From Steromphala cineraria (lineage: Eukaryota; Mollusca; Gastropoda; Trochida; Trochidae), in the NCBI GenBank assembly GCA_916613615.1, contig OU744726.1, positions 57,490,987-57,554,986 on the forward strand: DNA of 64,000 nucleotides, in the 5' to 3' direction. The notes under the pieces were generated by a model, which did not search any database, was not told where the DNA came from, and worked only from the letters and a program-made list of their open reading frames with translations. A program made the position numbers and the translations under genes. This document shows, piece by piece, positions 38,101 through 51,043 of the stretch (positions within the stretch are counted from its first letter, which is position 1; the number at the start of each line of letters is the position of its first letter).

Positions 38101-41100
38101 CTTGTCCACGTAGGCCTCGGTACCAGGAAGATGGCCCAGTTCACACGAGTAGGCCCTGTAATAACGGATGTGTTGATGTACAAGATGAACATTATTCTAC
38201 CAATGTATCACAACATCATATACATCAACATCACCAACACATAAAATGATGACATCTCTTTGCAATGAAGCACGATATGATTTAGAGTCTTAATCGTTTC
38301 GGAACCATACTGCTTGTGCATAATAAATTTTACACGGGTACGCCCTGTAACAACGGATGTGTTGATGTACAGGATGAACATGATGTACAGGATGAACATT
38401 ATTCTACCATCATAGTTCTACCAATGTATCACATTATCAAAGTAATCAACATCATCATCATCAGAGTGATTTTAGACATCTTTACAGTGTAGCACTATAT
38501 GATTTGGATTCTTAATCGTTTCGAAACCATTCTGCTTGTGTAAATAGACTTTTTTGATTTAAAATATATAAAGATATCATTTAAACGAATTATATTTTGC
38601 CTCTTCTGTTCTGTTCTGTTCTGGTCTGGTATGATAAAGGTATATCACGATGAATGGAATATTATGCAACATGACAAACAGAATACGGCTCATTTTCTAC
38701 AGACACAGGATTTCGACTTCATGCCTCCGACTTAAGGTCTATTCAGCATTACAGTAGGTCAATGGAGTGTTTGCTAGTAGACTGACCTCTGAGTCCTGAG
38801 GAGTACAGGGACGATGTTGTAGACGAGTCCCACCAGTAGACCCAGGTCCACGTCCAGCAACACCGTGGCGAAGAACACCACTATCCACACCGTCTGAGGA
38901 GGAAGAGCAGGGGTGAGTGACGTACACATGTTAGAGGAATGCTTTTGATTAGGTGAGAAACATATACCAGAGCTCTCGAATACTGATGGCTGCATATGTT
39001 TATGGAAAATGCGTTTGGAATACCCCATAATGAAATGTTTATTGAAAGAGCTTTTACAACGCAGACGATATTCGATTATGGAAAGAGCCATCAAAACACA
39101 GACGATACTTAATCACGAAAAGAGCTATCAAAACGCAGACGATACTTGCTTATGGAAAGAGCTTTTGAAGATATTGGAGAATAAGATAAAGTGTATTCGG
39201 GAAAAGGATATGAATATATTGAACTTATCGAGTGAAGTGTGTGCAACAATTTACTCACGAAATCGATTTTAGAAACCTTCCACAATCGTCTGGCTTCAAC
39301 GAACTGAGACAGCAAGCCCTTCAGAGACACCAGAATGATGGCTGCCAAGATGCACTGAAAGGGACAACTTCGATTATGATCAACACAGTTACGACTTTTT
39401 ACTTATCAATATGGATATTATATCATCTCAAAATAAATATGGTTAACAAAATATTGTCAATTTTTATATAATTTTTCTCAAATATTTGGAACGATTAACG
39501 AATTAATAAAACATCTTATTTCATTCAAACAAAGAAAAGTGACATCATATATTTAAACACTTTTACAGCGCAATACTTACATTAGGTAGGTATTTAAAGA
39601 GGGGTCCCATAGATATTAGCACGATGATAACGAGTCCACTTGATATGAGACTGGCAACCTGTAGCAGAGAGAGAGAGGGGGGAATGTCAAATTGTTAGCG
39701 AGAAATATTCAAAACAAATATACGTGTTACCTTATTTAACATATATAATTTTTACTTTTTAACTTTTTACTTGATATGAGACTGGTAACTTGCAGCAGAG
39801 AGGGAGGGGATGTCAAATTGTTACTGAGAACTGTTCAAAACAAATACTTATTTAACTTATATAATTTTACTTCATTTACGACATCACTACCCACCTGAGT
39901 TTTGCCTCCCACGTTCTCCTGCACCATACTCCTGGAGAGCGAGGCGGAGCTGCAGAAAGCAGAGAACATCGGACCTATGATGTTGCACAGTCCGTGGGCC
40001 ACAAGTTCCTGGGAGAGCATAGAATTTGTTTTTGAGTTTGTTCAATCACATATCTTAACAGTGACCAAGAAATATTTGAAATTGACATTCAAGAAACATA
40101 TTTAATTAAAAACATCAATCAACGTTGTTTTCGTTACCTCTGTGTCTAATGAACCTTTAAAATGTATTTAATATCATTTGTTCTTTTCTCTTTGTTACTC
40201 ACTTCATGTTCCTCAAAAATTTTCCTACACTCGTTTACAATCAGTTAGATAAATTTTCTTTCCTTCAAAGCTGATCCGGATGTTCTGAATCATTATGATT
40301 CAGACTACAAACATGAATTATGTTCTCCGATTGAATTTATTCGTTATAAAAGTTCACCTGGTTTGGGTTAACTTCATAGTTGTGTTTGTCCGCTAAGATC
40401 TTAGCCATGGCGAACGAGATGGTGAACGCCGTGAAACAAATGGCGAAAGCTTCTCCTATCAGGGCAGGGAAGAAACGAAGCTTGCTGGCATCAGGGGCGG
40501 GCAGGCTGGAGAAGAAATATATTATTTATTCAGTTTTAGGTAGCAGTTGACATTTTACCGTTATCTTGTATGGACATTTCAACTTACTTTAGTTAGAGAC
40601 TGTTGTGTAGGAAGCTATTAATGCATATTTTGATTGCAAATATTGAATATTTGATAAGGAATGTATTAGTGGGTCATCTTTATCGTTATCATATGACAAG
40701 AACAGCTCAGAATATCAGAACAACGTATAGTTGAGATTTGTATCGTGTATAGTGAATGCTGAAAACATGAAATTTATAAAAGCTTACCCCATAGGAAGTT
40801 CTCCGACAATTTCCACGTCGAATTCAGTGTTGAGTTTCAGAAAGTATGAAATTACAGTGGCACCAATGATCTATAAAACAAACCAATGATTTACATAACG
40901 TATTCTATATATTGTTATCGTCACAATCTTAAGGTAATGTTTACGAGATGTTTGCCATTTTTAAGAAAATATCTAACACAACATTTAAATATGTGTACTT
41001 ACGACAATAGAACTTTGTTGCAACAACATTATGGGGGTGATATTGTTAATAAGACTTGGTGTACATTATTAAGTTTGAGCAACTGTTATTTACAGCAAGA

Positions 41101-44100
41101 CGTTTCATTCTTAAAATAGAAAATCCTACAGAACTTAACTATTCCATGATACAAATGCTGAAGGGATTCAGAAAATTAACCTTTGAGCAAAATGTATGAA
41201 GTTCTTTTATGCAATTGACATTATAAGCGATAATTCTACGATTGAATATATTAAGTCCAAGAAAGATATAGGTGAATGTATCTCCAACCGGTAGCCGTCT
41301 ATAAAATGGGAGGCTTGAGCTAAGCTACAAGTATTTCACTTACCACAAGGAGTTCTATGGGAATGGGAACCTTCATCCGGGGCTTGCAGGACTTGTTGTT
41401 GTTGATCCCCTCCTTGATGAAGATTATCGCCATCACTGCCGTAATAGTGGCCGTCATCGTCACAAGGTTAATCTGGCTGATGTTCACGAAGAAGTCCCGA
41501 TACGCCTGGAGTGTCATACCAAGATCGTGAGAAATCAATGAAGCTTTAGGCGATGACACTGACAAAGTGTCCTAATACTGAAATTCTTGTTGCGCATCGT
41601 TGGCATCAAAGAGAGTGCTGCCTTTAATTTTGACGCCGATAATAGAGGTAAAAAGTGGCAAGATTTGATTACTGTTCGTTCAAGGTCTACATTCATTGCC
41701 GTGTCATACCAAACGACGTATCAAGAGTTATAGCTTCCTTGCTTGGCGCTAAGCTTAGACAAACTGTTAGCAAAAGGTATCTTGTTCTTGTGCAGTTAAG
41801 ATTTACTTTATTTGTGACATATATGTTTATAACACTCACGTATATAAGTTTAAAGGGTCCGTTGTATCTCCCGACCTCGACCCCGAAGGCGGCCTTGACC
41901 TGGCTGGAGAAGACGTGTATAGCGGTGCCCGTGGTGAAGCCGCTGATGAGGGGGTCGGAGAGGAAGGTGGTCAGGAAGCCCAGTCGGAGCACCCCCAGCA
42001 GCACCTGCAGGGAGGGGAGGGAGGGAGGGGTCAGTTGGGAATAACCTTGAGGTTGTATTGTACATCCACGTGTTTACCAGTGTGGCTGACTGAGCATTAT
42101 GCTAGCTTTGAAACAATATTTTGAGTAAATTACTTTAATGCGCTTCAAATTAAATATTTGTATCTTCAGAAATCAATGATTTCGGTCTTATATTCCAAAA
42201 TGTAACTCTAGAGAATAACATGTAGCGTGTAGTTTCAACATGCTAAGTATATATAAAACAATAATTCAATTAGGTTTTTTTATGGGCGCTTGAAATACAT
42301 TTCACTTGCTGCACAACTATTTTTACCTCTGAAGCTTTGAAACTGGACTTTGCTCAAGGGGTTTACAAAGTATAAGATGTCGGAATTGAGAGGTAGACAT
42401 ACAAACATATCAATAACTAGTTTGAGTATGCTTCAAAAGACCTTTCTTCAACATTACCTGCATTATGCCTACAGCGAAGGTGACCGACATGGCATATGCT
42501 ATTTTAATCTCGTCCAGGTCCGCCATGTGTTTGAGGTAGACGGGTGACGTCTCATTAGCCTCCATCAGTACCAGAGACATGTTCTTGCCCGGATGGAGCA
42601 GCTCGTCTCGCTTGAAGGTCACGTAGCCCCGGTCCACCACCGCCCCCACCATCAGGCTCACCACCGCGAACGTTCCTGCAGGGGAGTTCAGTAGTTAGGA
42701 AATGACATTGCACGGGTATTTGGATGATGGTTGATAGAACGACATAGGAAACTTGGAAATGTTGGCTTAAAATGGCCAAAAGTAGGTGTGCATGGGTGTT
42801 TAAAAATCTGGACGTAGAAGATATGGCAAGTTGGACTGAAAATATGGGGTTGGTATAGGGGTAACGGTTGAATATCTGGACTGTACATGGAAATATAACA
42901 ATGCGGACTGAAAATGTTTCGGGTGGGTATATGGATGATGGTTGGACACATGGCAATGTGGACTGAAAATGGTTTCGTGTTGGTGTGTGTTGATAATGAT
43001 TGAATATCTCGACGTAGGAGAAATGACAATATGAGGTCAAAATGGTCAAAGGAAGGAGTGTTTGGGTGATGGTTGAATAACTGGACGTAGGAAACATGGC
43101 AATGTAGACTCGGAACGGTCAAAGGTATGAGCGCATTAATAATAGTTGAATAGATAGACATCGGAAACATGGAATTGCTGGCTCAAAATGGTCAGGTGTA
43201 GGAGTGCATTGTTTAACAGAAGGATGTGGGAAACATGGCAATATGGGCTTAGAATAACCGTATAATGGTAAGGAGTGGGAGTGTATGACGGGTCAACTAA
43301 TTTTTGTTTCAGAAACGAATATCTATCACATCAACAATCCTTTTAATGAGTATCAACAATAATACATTATTCCTGTACAATACAACTTACAAAATATACA
43401 TTAAAGGGCGTATAACATCACTAAAACGCATCATCTGAGTTTCTGCTCTTTTCATAATTTACCCAACTTGAAAATGTCATAATAATTCAGTTATTCAAAG
43501 TAAAATTATTTATACACTAAAATGGAGATATAACAGGTTTGGTTCAAGTCCAAGTGTACAACTTACCGACTGAGATGTGTTTGGATGAGCCGAAGAAGAA
43601 GTAAAGGATGACGGGATAGAAGGAGGTATACAGTCCGAACACTGGCGGCAGCTGGGTCAGCAGAGCGTAGGCCATTCCTGCAAGAACAGAAGACATTTTT
43701 TCAACAAGGGTCAAAGGTTTTAATCGAAGTTTTGAAGTTATTAAAATGAAATCTTGGCACGTTTCTGTTGAGTTTCAGATGAAATACATTACATACAAGT
43801 TCAAATAAAACAGAGAATAATATTTCATAAAGACAGTTCTCATATTTCATAACGAAATACGTGTATGATTAACTGTATTTACTTCCAATTTTATAGAGAA
43901 AAAAACAGGTATTGTATTGGCGAAAACATGTAGATTATCATGCTCTTGTTGGCTATATATTATAGCAAAGTGTTAACAATGAATACTTGTCGTATTTTAT
44001 GTTGAATACGTATATATCTCTGATTTGTGTTTATGTAAATGGTTCTTTAAGAATATATAAAAATGCTATACATGGCCAGTTAAATATATGATATCTTATT

Positions 44101-46007
44101 AGTTTGCTCTTATCAGATTTTAGTATTTACTTTATTGTTCGACTTGAATAAAAAAAATGGTATTGTATCAAGTTAAAAGAAGGTATTGATGGTACCAATG
44201 AACATCTAAACTAATTTAATAAATACGCATGAATCATTTCTCTTGATCACATATTAAGTAAATTGAAAACGATTATAAATTGCCAAAGTACAATTGAATT
44301 TAAACCAGATTTTATAAAGTTAAACCTATTAATGAAACAAAAACGTCACACGTGATTAATGGCATTAAAGTAATTGCACTCTTTATCATCGCCTAGGGGT
44401 ATAACGGTGCGCGCTATAACGGGGTGTTTCATAAACAGAGGCAATCCCACTCCCTCGGGCAATAACGACTCTTTGTCTTAATACTTCGATGATATGTCAA
44501 AATGACAGAAGTGTTGTCCCATGATCTACTAGCACCCTCTAATATTACTGGATAAAACCCCTGTGAGAATTTTCCAAAACGTTAATATTTCATATTTTCG
44601 AGACTTTTCCTTATTACCAATCTTAAAGACAAATTATTTACAAATTAAAACACATGTCATATTCCTAACATTGTTTTATTGTTTTTAAGAATCAGCCGAT
44701 AAAATAATTTATTTCATGAGTTTTTTCATTTATCAATATCTGGGTTGTTTATAAATCTAAAGTAAAAGTTTTAAATATTCATCGATTTGTAATTAAAGGT
44801 CACATAAAAAGTGGGAGAACAAATATAAATTTTTCAATCATTTTAACACAAAAAATACTATCATATTTCGTATGATAATTCACAAAATTAGCATTATTTC
44901 GAAAACACAGTATCACTCTCCCCTTACCTTGTGGTATATGCATTATTCCAATTGTCAATCCGGCAATGACGTCACAAGGAAAATCATAGAGACAACTATA
45001 GCCTTTGAGGATCCTCAGAAAGGGAAAAATGTGGTGCAGGATGCCCTTACAGGACACATTTCTGCATTTACAAAGAGAGAATGTGTCCCTCATCTTCTCC
45101 AGAGACCTCTTCAAGACGCCATTCCTCTTTAGAGGTTCTGAAGCTCTTGTCTTCCTCCTCTTGGCCTTGGCCTTCCAGAAGAGTCCTGGGTTCTGTTTCG
45201 GGGACTTGGCCAGCTCCAGGAGGGACGGTGCCTCCTCCCCATCCTCCGCGAGGGACGCCAGCGACTCGTACTTGTCTGTAAGGGGGGTAGTTGAAGTGTT
45301 TATTGATTCATAGAGAGGTTGACATGGTTTTAACCTGGTTTTGGGTATACAAAAGGATCTTTGAAGGGGACTAGAGAGGAAGTATGTGACTTTGGAATAG
45401 AAATTGAATTCATATATATTATCCATCTGTAGGACGTTAAAAATTCATTATATGTTATGTTGATAATGTAATTCAAGGGGGAAGGGAACATTTGTGTTTT
45501 AGGATAAGATATATAGTTGGTCAGGATGAAACGGTATAAAGTATGTTGAGAAATGATTGATTTACGTTAGTAACGTCAATGGCGTACAAGGTTATAAGAA
45601 ATCTTATCTTTTATCGGATTGATTTTCGTCTTGAATGAGTAAAACAAACTATATTCTTGAAAGTCCATTCTGTAGAAATTAAGCAAAACTATTTCTCGTG
45701 ACATAGTTGAACTTGTACGTATAGTTAATTTAAACAGGTTGAACAGATTGATAACATTAAAATGTAACGATCTAAATGATATTATCTACGTAATAAACAA
45801 CTATGATATATTTCAAGGTAGGAATATACGAATTCTTCATTTTATTAAAAAGAATAAAACATCAGGTAACAAGAAAGACGTTACTTCACAAAACGCCATT
45901 AAGCTTGTTTCATGACCTTTTTTTTTGTCTCAGATAGAACACATACAAAAACACATGAAATCAAACTTATCATGAAAGTTTTGAATATCGTACTTACCAG
46001 TAGCCAT
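35134..46007 (-). CDS. SLC26 family anion transporter (prestin/SLC26A6-like), complete
   Basis: Multi-pass membrane transporter exchanging anions such as chloride, bicarbonate, sulfate or oxalate; the substrate cannot be told from sequence. Eighteen exons (minus): 45998-46007, 44928-45275, 43567-43677, 42458-42675, 41840-42004, 41344-41505, 40788-40870, 40358-40505, 39895-40008, 39581-39658, 39259-39354, 38787-38893, 38086-38155, 37528-37698, 37040-37213, 36627-36681, 36311-36432, 35134-35262. All phases join, giving 786 aa, close to the family's usual 740-790. Residues 1-100 are a charged cytosolic N-terminus; IPQGMAYALL is at about 116-125; [18 protein letters not shown] opens the next core block; [19 protein letters not shown] is at about 435-453, where S438, S440 and R441 match prestin S396, S398 and R399. 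The STAS domain runs from about 560 to 744 ([18 protein letters not shown]). NMS and NETS sites lie in an expected outer loop. The tail ends STRTNNT, without an SLC26A6-type PDZ motif. AATAAA on the minus strand lies about 90 nt past the stop. Confidence 0.95.
35854..36217. mobile_element. TTAA-flanked inverted-repeat element in the last SLC26 intron
   Basis: TTAAAGGGGCAGTATCACGT at the left end mirrors ACGTGGTATTGCCCCTTTAA at the right end, with one mismatch. TTAA at both edges fits piggyBac-like target preference, but the tetranucleotide could also be part of the inverted repeat. The interior is non-coding. Confidence 0.7.
38148..38540. repeat. Tandem duplication including the exon 13 acceptor of SLC26
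   Basis: A segment of about 190 bp starting gtaggccctgtaataacgg recurs at 38338 as gtacgccctgtaacaacgg. Both are followed by atgtgttgatgtac, and then by ctt aatcgtttcg and ctgcttgtg words. On the coding strand the second copy lies upstream and still reads TTGTTACAG/GGCGTAC, a decoy acceptor for exon 13. Confidence 0.8.
39028..39172. repeat. Short tandem repeat (~43-45 bp, about three copies)
   Basis: Repeats of the form (c)gcagacgatactt-a-tatggaaagagc followed by atcaaaa. They lie in the SLC26 intron between exons 11 and 12 and generate overlapping spurious open frames on both strands. Confidence 0.8.
39641..39875. repeat. Tandem duplication including the exon 10 5' end of SLC26
   Basis: The block ttgatatgagactggcaacc..tgtcaaattgtta (39641-39766) recurs at about 39773-39875 with changes (actggtaacttgcagcag). 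On the coding strand the upstream copy carries a degenerate exon 10 start and acceptor region. Confidence 0.8.
42700..43265. repeat. Degenerate minisatellite, ~60-70 bp unit, in SLC26 intron 3
   Basis: Roughly eight diverged copies of a unit reading like gatggttgaatatctggacgt, then aggaaacatggcaatgtgg, then actgaaaatggtcaaaggta and a variable ggagtg link. The long antisense open frames across it (160 and 180 codons, Pro/His/Thr-rich, starting MFP) repeat with the unit and are not genes. Confidence 0.85.
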
Positions 46008-46290
46008 AATAACGTATATAGTGTAAGTCCTCTACTTGGTTTGTTCACTGGGTGCGGGTATCCATGTTCACACAGAGAAAGATGATTGTGAGGAGGACAC
46101 GGCACGCACCTCATATGTCCTCGTTTACCTAGACAGGTCACGTGACATAGGTACCTGTCAATCATGCAAATGATGATGTCACAATAATCACCAGGCGTCA
46201 CACACAGGTAGAGGCAATGAGGCGTGTCTGACACGCTTCGCCATGCATCATTGTCTTACCTGTCCAGGTAGCGTCACGTGACCTATACGA
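46008..46290 (-). promoter_or_regulatory. Promoter-proximal region of the SLC26 gene
   Basis: The ATG exon is at 46007, so this stretch holds the 5' UTR and promoter, or the end of an intron if further non-coding exons exist. It contains two perfect GTCACGTGAC E-box palindromes (46137-46146, 46273-46282), an octamer ATGCAAAT at 46164-46171 with TGATGTCAC just beside it, and repeated ACCTGTC words. No TATA box is assigned. Confidence 0.4.
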
Positions 46291-48239
46291 TATTAGGATT
46301 TACTGTTTTTAATGGTTTGAAAGAAAATTTATTCATTAAACGTCTTGCATTGCAATTTATGAAAAAACGTTTACAATAATATAACGTCGAAGTCAAAAAC
46401 TTTGATGATGAGAAATCATCAAAGGGGTGTAACCTTGTACTTACTGAAAAATTAGATTGCATTGCTAACAAGAATATTACTTTCAAAAAAAGTTTTTTTT
46501 GTTCAAATCATACTCTTATACGAAATCACGTATAATGTTGTTATTTAGAGGTGTTTCAAGAATTCAAGCAACTATTTATTGGCATGGACAAAGTCTAAAA
46601 ATCTCCAAATAGTGCCTCAATTTTAAGAAACTATGTACTTATAAATTAAAGAAATTATTAAACACGATTTTTTCTAAATACAATTATTTAATCATATTTC
46701 ATAGGTAAATATTTAACGCACATTCAAAGACGTAGATACAACACTAATATAGTATACTTATATACTTCTATGTATTTCTTATGTGTGAAGATGAAAAGGA
46801 GTTCAGATAAAACGGTAGAATATGACGTAGAGTATCTTTCATTTCATTTGCTACGCATTAGTCAATAGTTAAGGTGAAACTGTGTAAGGACGAGGATGTT
46901 GTCACAATTTTGTTAAGTTTTCACTTAAAGGGATATTTCTATCGGGGGCAATTATTGTGGAAACTAAATTCAAGGGGACATTTCAGTTTATGCATATAAT
47001 GCTTTTAGTACATGATTATAACACAACCAAGTTGAAACATGTAACAGGGGGGAGGGGGGTATATTTTATGGTTTATATTTGAAAACTTGATAAAGAGGGC
47101 ACAGGCGAATTTTCGTTTCGATCCAAAATACCCCGATAGGAGTGTTCCTTTAAATGATTTCGCTATAAATCAAATTACAGAGGGAACATAGATCCTAATG
47201 GCATGTTATGTCGATTTCAATACTGAGAATATTGCCAACGCATGTCAGAATTACCTGTCGCCATAGAATATCTCTATTAATCATTGCCATATACAACCTT
47301 AATGTTTTGTACAAAATACATGATAATCTCAATAGGCTTCGAACTCATCAACAACATAATGACCAAACAGTTGTCTCCATAAATCACAGACAGAGACATA
47401 ACGATATGCATTGGAAGGAGACAGCGATGATCCCTCTAATTGACACCTCCTTAGTGTATACATATCACCTATCGATATTGACACCATTGCTATGACAGGT
47501 GTTGCGTGATTGACACCTTCCGTGATGACCTCATTTGAGGACAAGACGAAAATGTTTCAAAGACGCCAAAATCTGCAAAGGTTGTTTCATGCTTGTATTA
47601 TGTATGTGGATACATGACCAATTTACTTAAATTTACGAATATTGGACAGTCTTGTTAAAGAAGGTTATAGGAAAAAACCAACGTTTCACTCTATTCATAT
47701 GAAATCTTTCAATCATACGGTTATCACAATTTATTTCATATGGTTTGAAGTCAGGGATTTTGGGAACATTTCATATTTTAAAAACGTGTAACTTCGTTTT
47801 GTCAAACATAACCATCACTATATTAATGTATATCGAACTACATCTGGTCAATGGTTAAATAGTAATTTACTAAACGGGTAAATGTTATCAACCATCTGAT
47901 TTTTAAGCTAAACTTCTTGTCATAATTGTCCTGTTTTATTTATATATTGATACTTGAAAAGTTATCTCAGTCAAATATGTGGATACATTGAGAACCCATA
48001 ATGGACCAGGTTTTTGTTTTGTTTGAATTCAAAGTGTATTCTCCAAAAATCAAGACCCTTAAGCAAAAATATTCACTTGACGACCAACCAAGTCTCCTGC
48101 AGTATAGCAAGTCTAGATCGCTCAGCTTTAGGTTAAAGCATGTTCTGGGCTCCATTTTGTTATAATACATGAATTGTTTAAAAATACTCTAATTATTGAA
48201 AACAATACTTCTGAGATTATTTAATACATTTTAGAATCT
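46291..48239. other. Intergenic sequence, nothing recognised
   Basis: AT-rich. Open frames of up to 95 codons on both strands have no splice, codon or family support. A G-rich run (about 47047-47060) and TATA-like words are isolated. Confidence 0.4.
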
Positions 48240-48760
48240 AAGGAGTCTGTACAAAATATTCCAGCATTCTATGCATTATGTTTCTGCCACTCTGGAGAAG
48301 ATGAACAATGTGAAACGATTTTTGTAGGGGACACAGGGCTACTAATTCTAAAATTAAGTGTGAAGGGCGATGAGATTTCAGATAGCTGTATTCAATTCAG
48401 AAATAGAAATTGCTCAAACATTCAAAGAAAATGTTAAAAGTTGAAACAGATTGACCCTCAATGCAGTATGAAGGCTATCAAATCTGCAACTGATGATTAA
48501 AGGTATAGGATTCCAAGGTTCACCAAGCCAGTTTAGGGGCCACAGGGCAACCAAAGCTAAAAATAATCCTCTCTAGTCAAGGAGTCTATGTACACAATAT
48601 TTCAGCTCTGCATTGTGCTTCTTGTGAAGAAACTGATATTAAGGTTTTAAGGACGTGGCCCCTTCGGCCCTTAAAACTTTGAATTATAACCATCATTGGT
48701 CAGAGTCTCCACACAAACTTCCAACTATCTAGGCCTTAGTCTTATGCTTCTGGGGAAGAA
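48240..48760 (-). mobile_element. Antisense, diverged copy of the array's bivalve-type repeat
   Basis: Words such as aaggagtctgtacaaaatattccagc, ttctggggaagaag and gtggccccttcggccctt are reverse complements of the gctgaaactttgtgtacagactcc, cttcttctccag and gggccacaggggccac modules of the repeat in the array. About three internal modules remain. Confidence 0.65.
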
Positions 48761-51043
48761 GTTTGAAAATTGAAAACATTAATGCTGAAATATATATACA
48801 TGTACTCTAATATTTCCCCACCAATAAAACCGGGGCTGTAGTGTTACCTTATTTCCTTGGTTTCTGACTAATAAAAAAAGAAAAAGAGTAGAAGTGTGAT
48901 TTTTTTATTTGGATAATAAGAAAATGAAACAAATCAAATATATATATTGATATTAAAAATCATGCCCATGTGACTCCAGTGCCCTCTAATAGACAATATA
49001 ATAAGATGCACTAGCAGTAATACTGAAATGGTGAAATAACTTGAGATTTGAGAAAAAGGATGTTATATTCTAGATTTGGGTGCAGAATATAGATAGGCTT
49101 AAATACAACTTAGAATTGTATTTATTGATACACTACTATCAATCAAACGATACTATATTTGACCAGTCATTGGAAATTCACTCAGCAATGAGGGCATGCA
49201 AATTCAGAAATATGAAAAGTACCATCATATTGAATAACATAACTGATCTGCTCCTCTATATCACAATATTTTCCAATATAGAAATGACAACCAAAACTTT
49301 ATAAATGCTGAAAAGCTAAGTTTACCAAAATCTTTGGACCAGAATGCAGCTTTTCAAAAGCACGATAATGAATCTTCTTAAAAGGGACCATTTGAGCGGG
49401 GTATTTTTTGTGGAAACTAAATTCAGGAGGACTTTCCTGTTTACAACAATATATGATTTTTACATGATAATTTCACACTTAATTTCAAATATGTTTGTGA
49501 GGTTAGCATTTCAGTTGTTTAAAGTTTAACAATTTGACATGAGGACCTGAAGTGAAGCCATTCATCGAAGCTACGATCGTTGAATGCATTACTACGTATT
49601 ATTAATACTGTCGTAACTGATAACTTTGATAATAAATTATTTGTCAATATGCTCCTCTTCTATCAATCAAGTACCAGTAGTTATTTCTTAATTTTGTTAA
49701 TGAATACAGCACATTAGTTTTCTCACAATGCTAACGTTTCAAGGTGGCGAACGAAAGCCGATCGAGTGGTGCCTTTATGACACAATTTGACTCTGGATAG
49801 GAGTGCAATACTTTTACAGGTGCTTCCTTCTAGTTTGTGACTGTTTATTTCTTCGATGCAAGCTTCAGGAGAAAAGCTATTGGCTCTATTTATACTAACG
49901 AGTCTAATTTTTTTGACATTTATTGTATACTGTATCATATATTAACATATTTAAAACAATACTTTGCAGTTAACTCTAAGAAAAGATGAGTAAATCAAAC
50001 CTTTTACTTATTCCCCTTGAAAGATCATAAAACTGAATTAAGTTAAATCAAAATACTCAAACAAATTGTTCCTGTTAATGGCTATTTACAATAGAAATAC
50101 AATAAGTTGCATATCATATCTTGCTTGATTGGAGATTATAATTTTTGAACTTTTATGTTATTTGGGTAGCAAATAAAAAATTCTTATGTGTCATCCTGTG
50201 TATAGAACTTTCATGACTAGTTACGGGTAATAGGCAAAGTTATATCAATTTTGTCTTTTACACATGAGAAACATATTTTCAGGACAACTTTGTTTTCATT
50301 TGTTTCATATGCAACTTCATTCTTTCCCCACAGAGGCAGCTCAGTCAAACCTGAGTTAGCCTCTGTTCGATGTTTCAACATATTCTGTAAGTACTAAGAT
50401 ACCTTTTGCAAAACTTAAAAAATCCCAAATGAACTGATCCAGTATATATATCAGAAATGAATAACCAATGCAAAGGTAAAGGTATAAGTGCTTCATTTTG
50501 TAACAAATTTGTAACAGCAAACATATTTCAAAGAAATAAAATGAAAATGAATTACTCAACCTTGTAAAAACATGTAACTAAAGCATAACCTTACAGGACA
50601 AATTTGAGCAAATATTTGAATATTCATAAAAAGTAAACAAAGGTCCCACATTATTATCACAGACACAAATCACCAGTATATCTGAGCAATCTTGATCAAA
50701 ACAAAGCACTATTAGTCATAACAACAATAAATCAACAATTACAAATTCTGTTTTAAAAAAACACACATAATTTGAACAACCAATTAACAGTGATAGGTTT
50801 GTATTTACATTTGAATATATAAAGACTTTTGTTTGAACATTAAATACATTGTCATCATAGCTTACAAAATTGCAATCGTGGTCAAATATCATCGTCTTGT
50901 TTTTATAACTTTGCGGACAACCAACCTATATATAAAAGGTAATTTCACAATTGATCTCCTTAGATATAACTCAAAGCCAATATTTAAAGTACTTAATCTT
51001 TGGTTTAGCAATCATCTCAACATTCAATGTCACATCCTGAGAC
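48761..51043. other. Intergenic sequence 3' of the LRR gene
   Basis: AT-rich sequence without recognised genes. The right part (just below 51044) should hold the 3' UTR of the minus-strand LRR/EF-hand gene; I saw no convincing minus-strand AATAAA close to the stop. Confidence 0.4.

Noticed and set aside
42555..43170. Antisense open frames of 160 and 180 codons
   Set aside because: They lie in a degenerate minisatellite inside an SLC26 intron and simply repeat its unit.
45005..45313. Plus-strand 102-codon frame over SLC26 exon 2
   Set aside because: A shadow of the real minus-strand coding exon.
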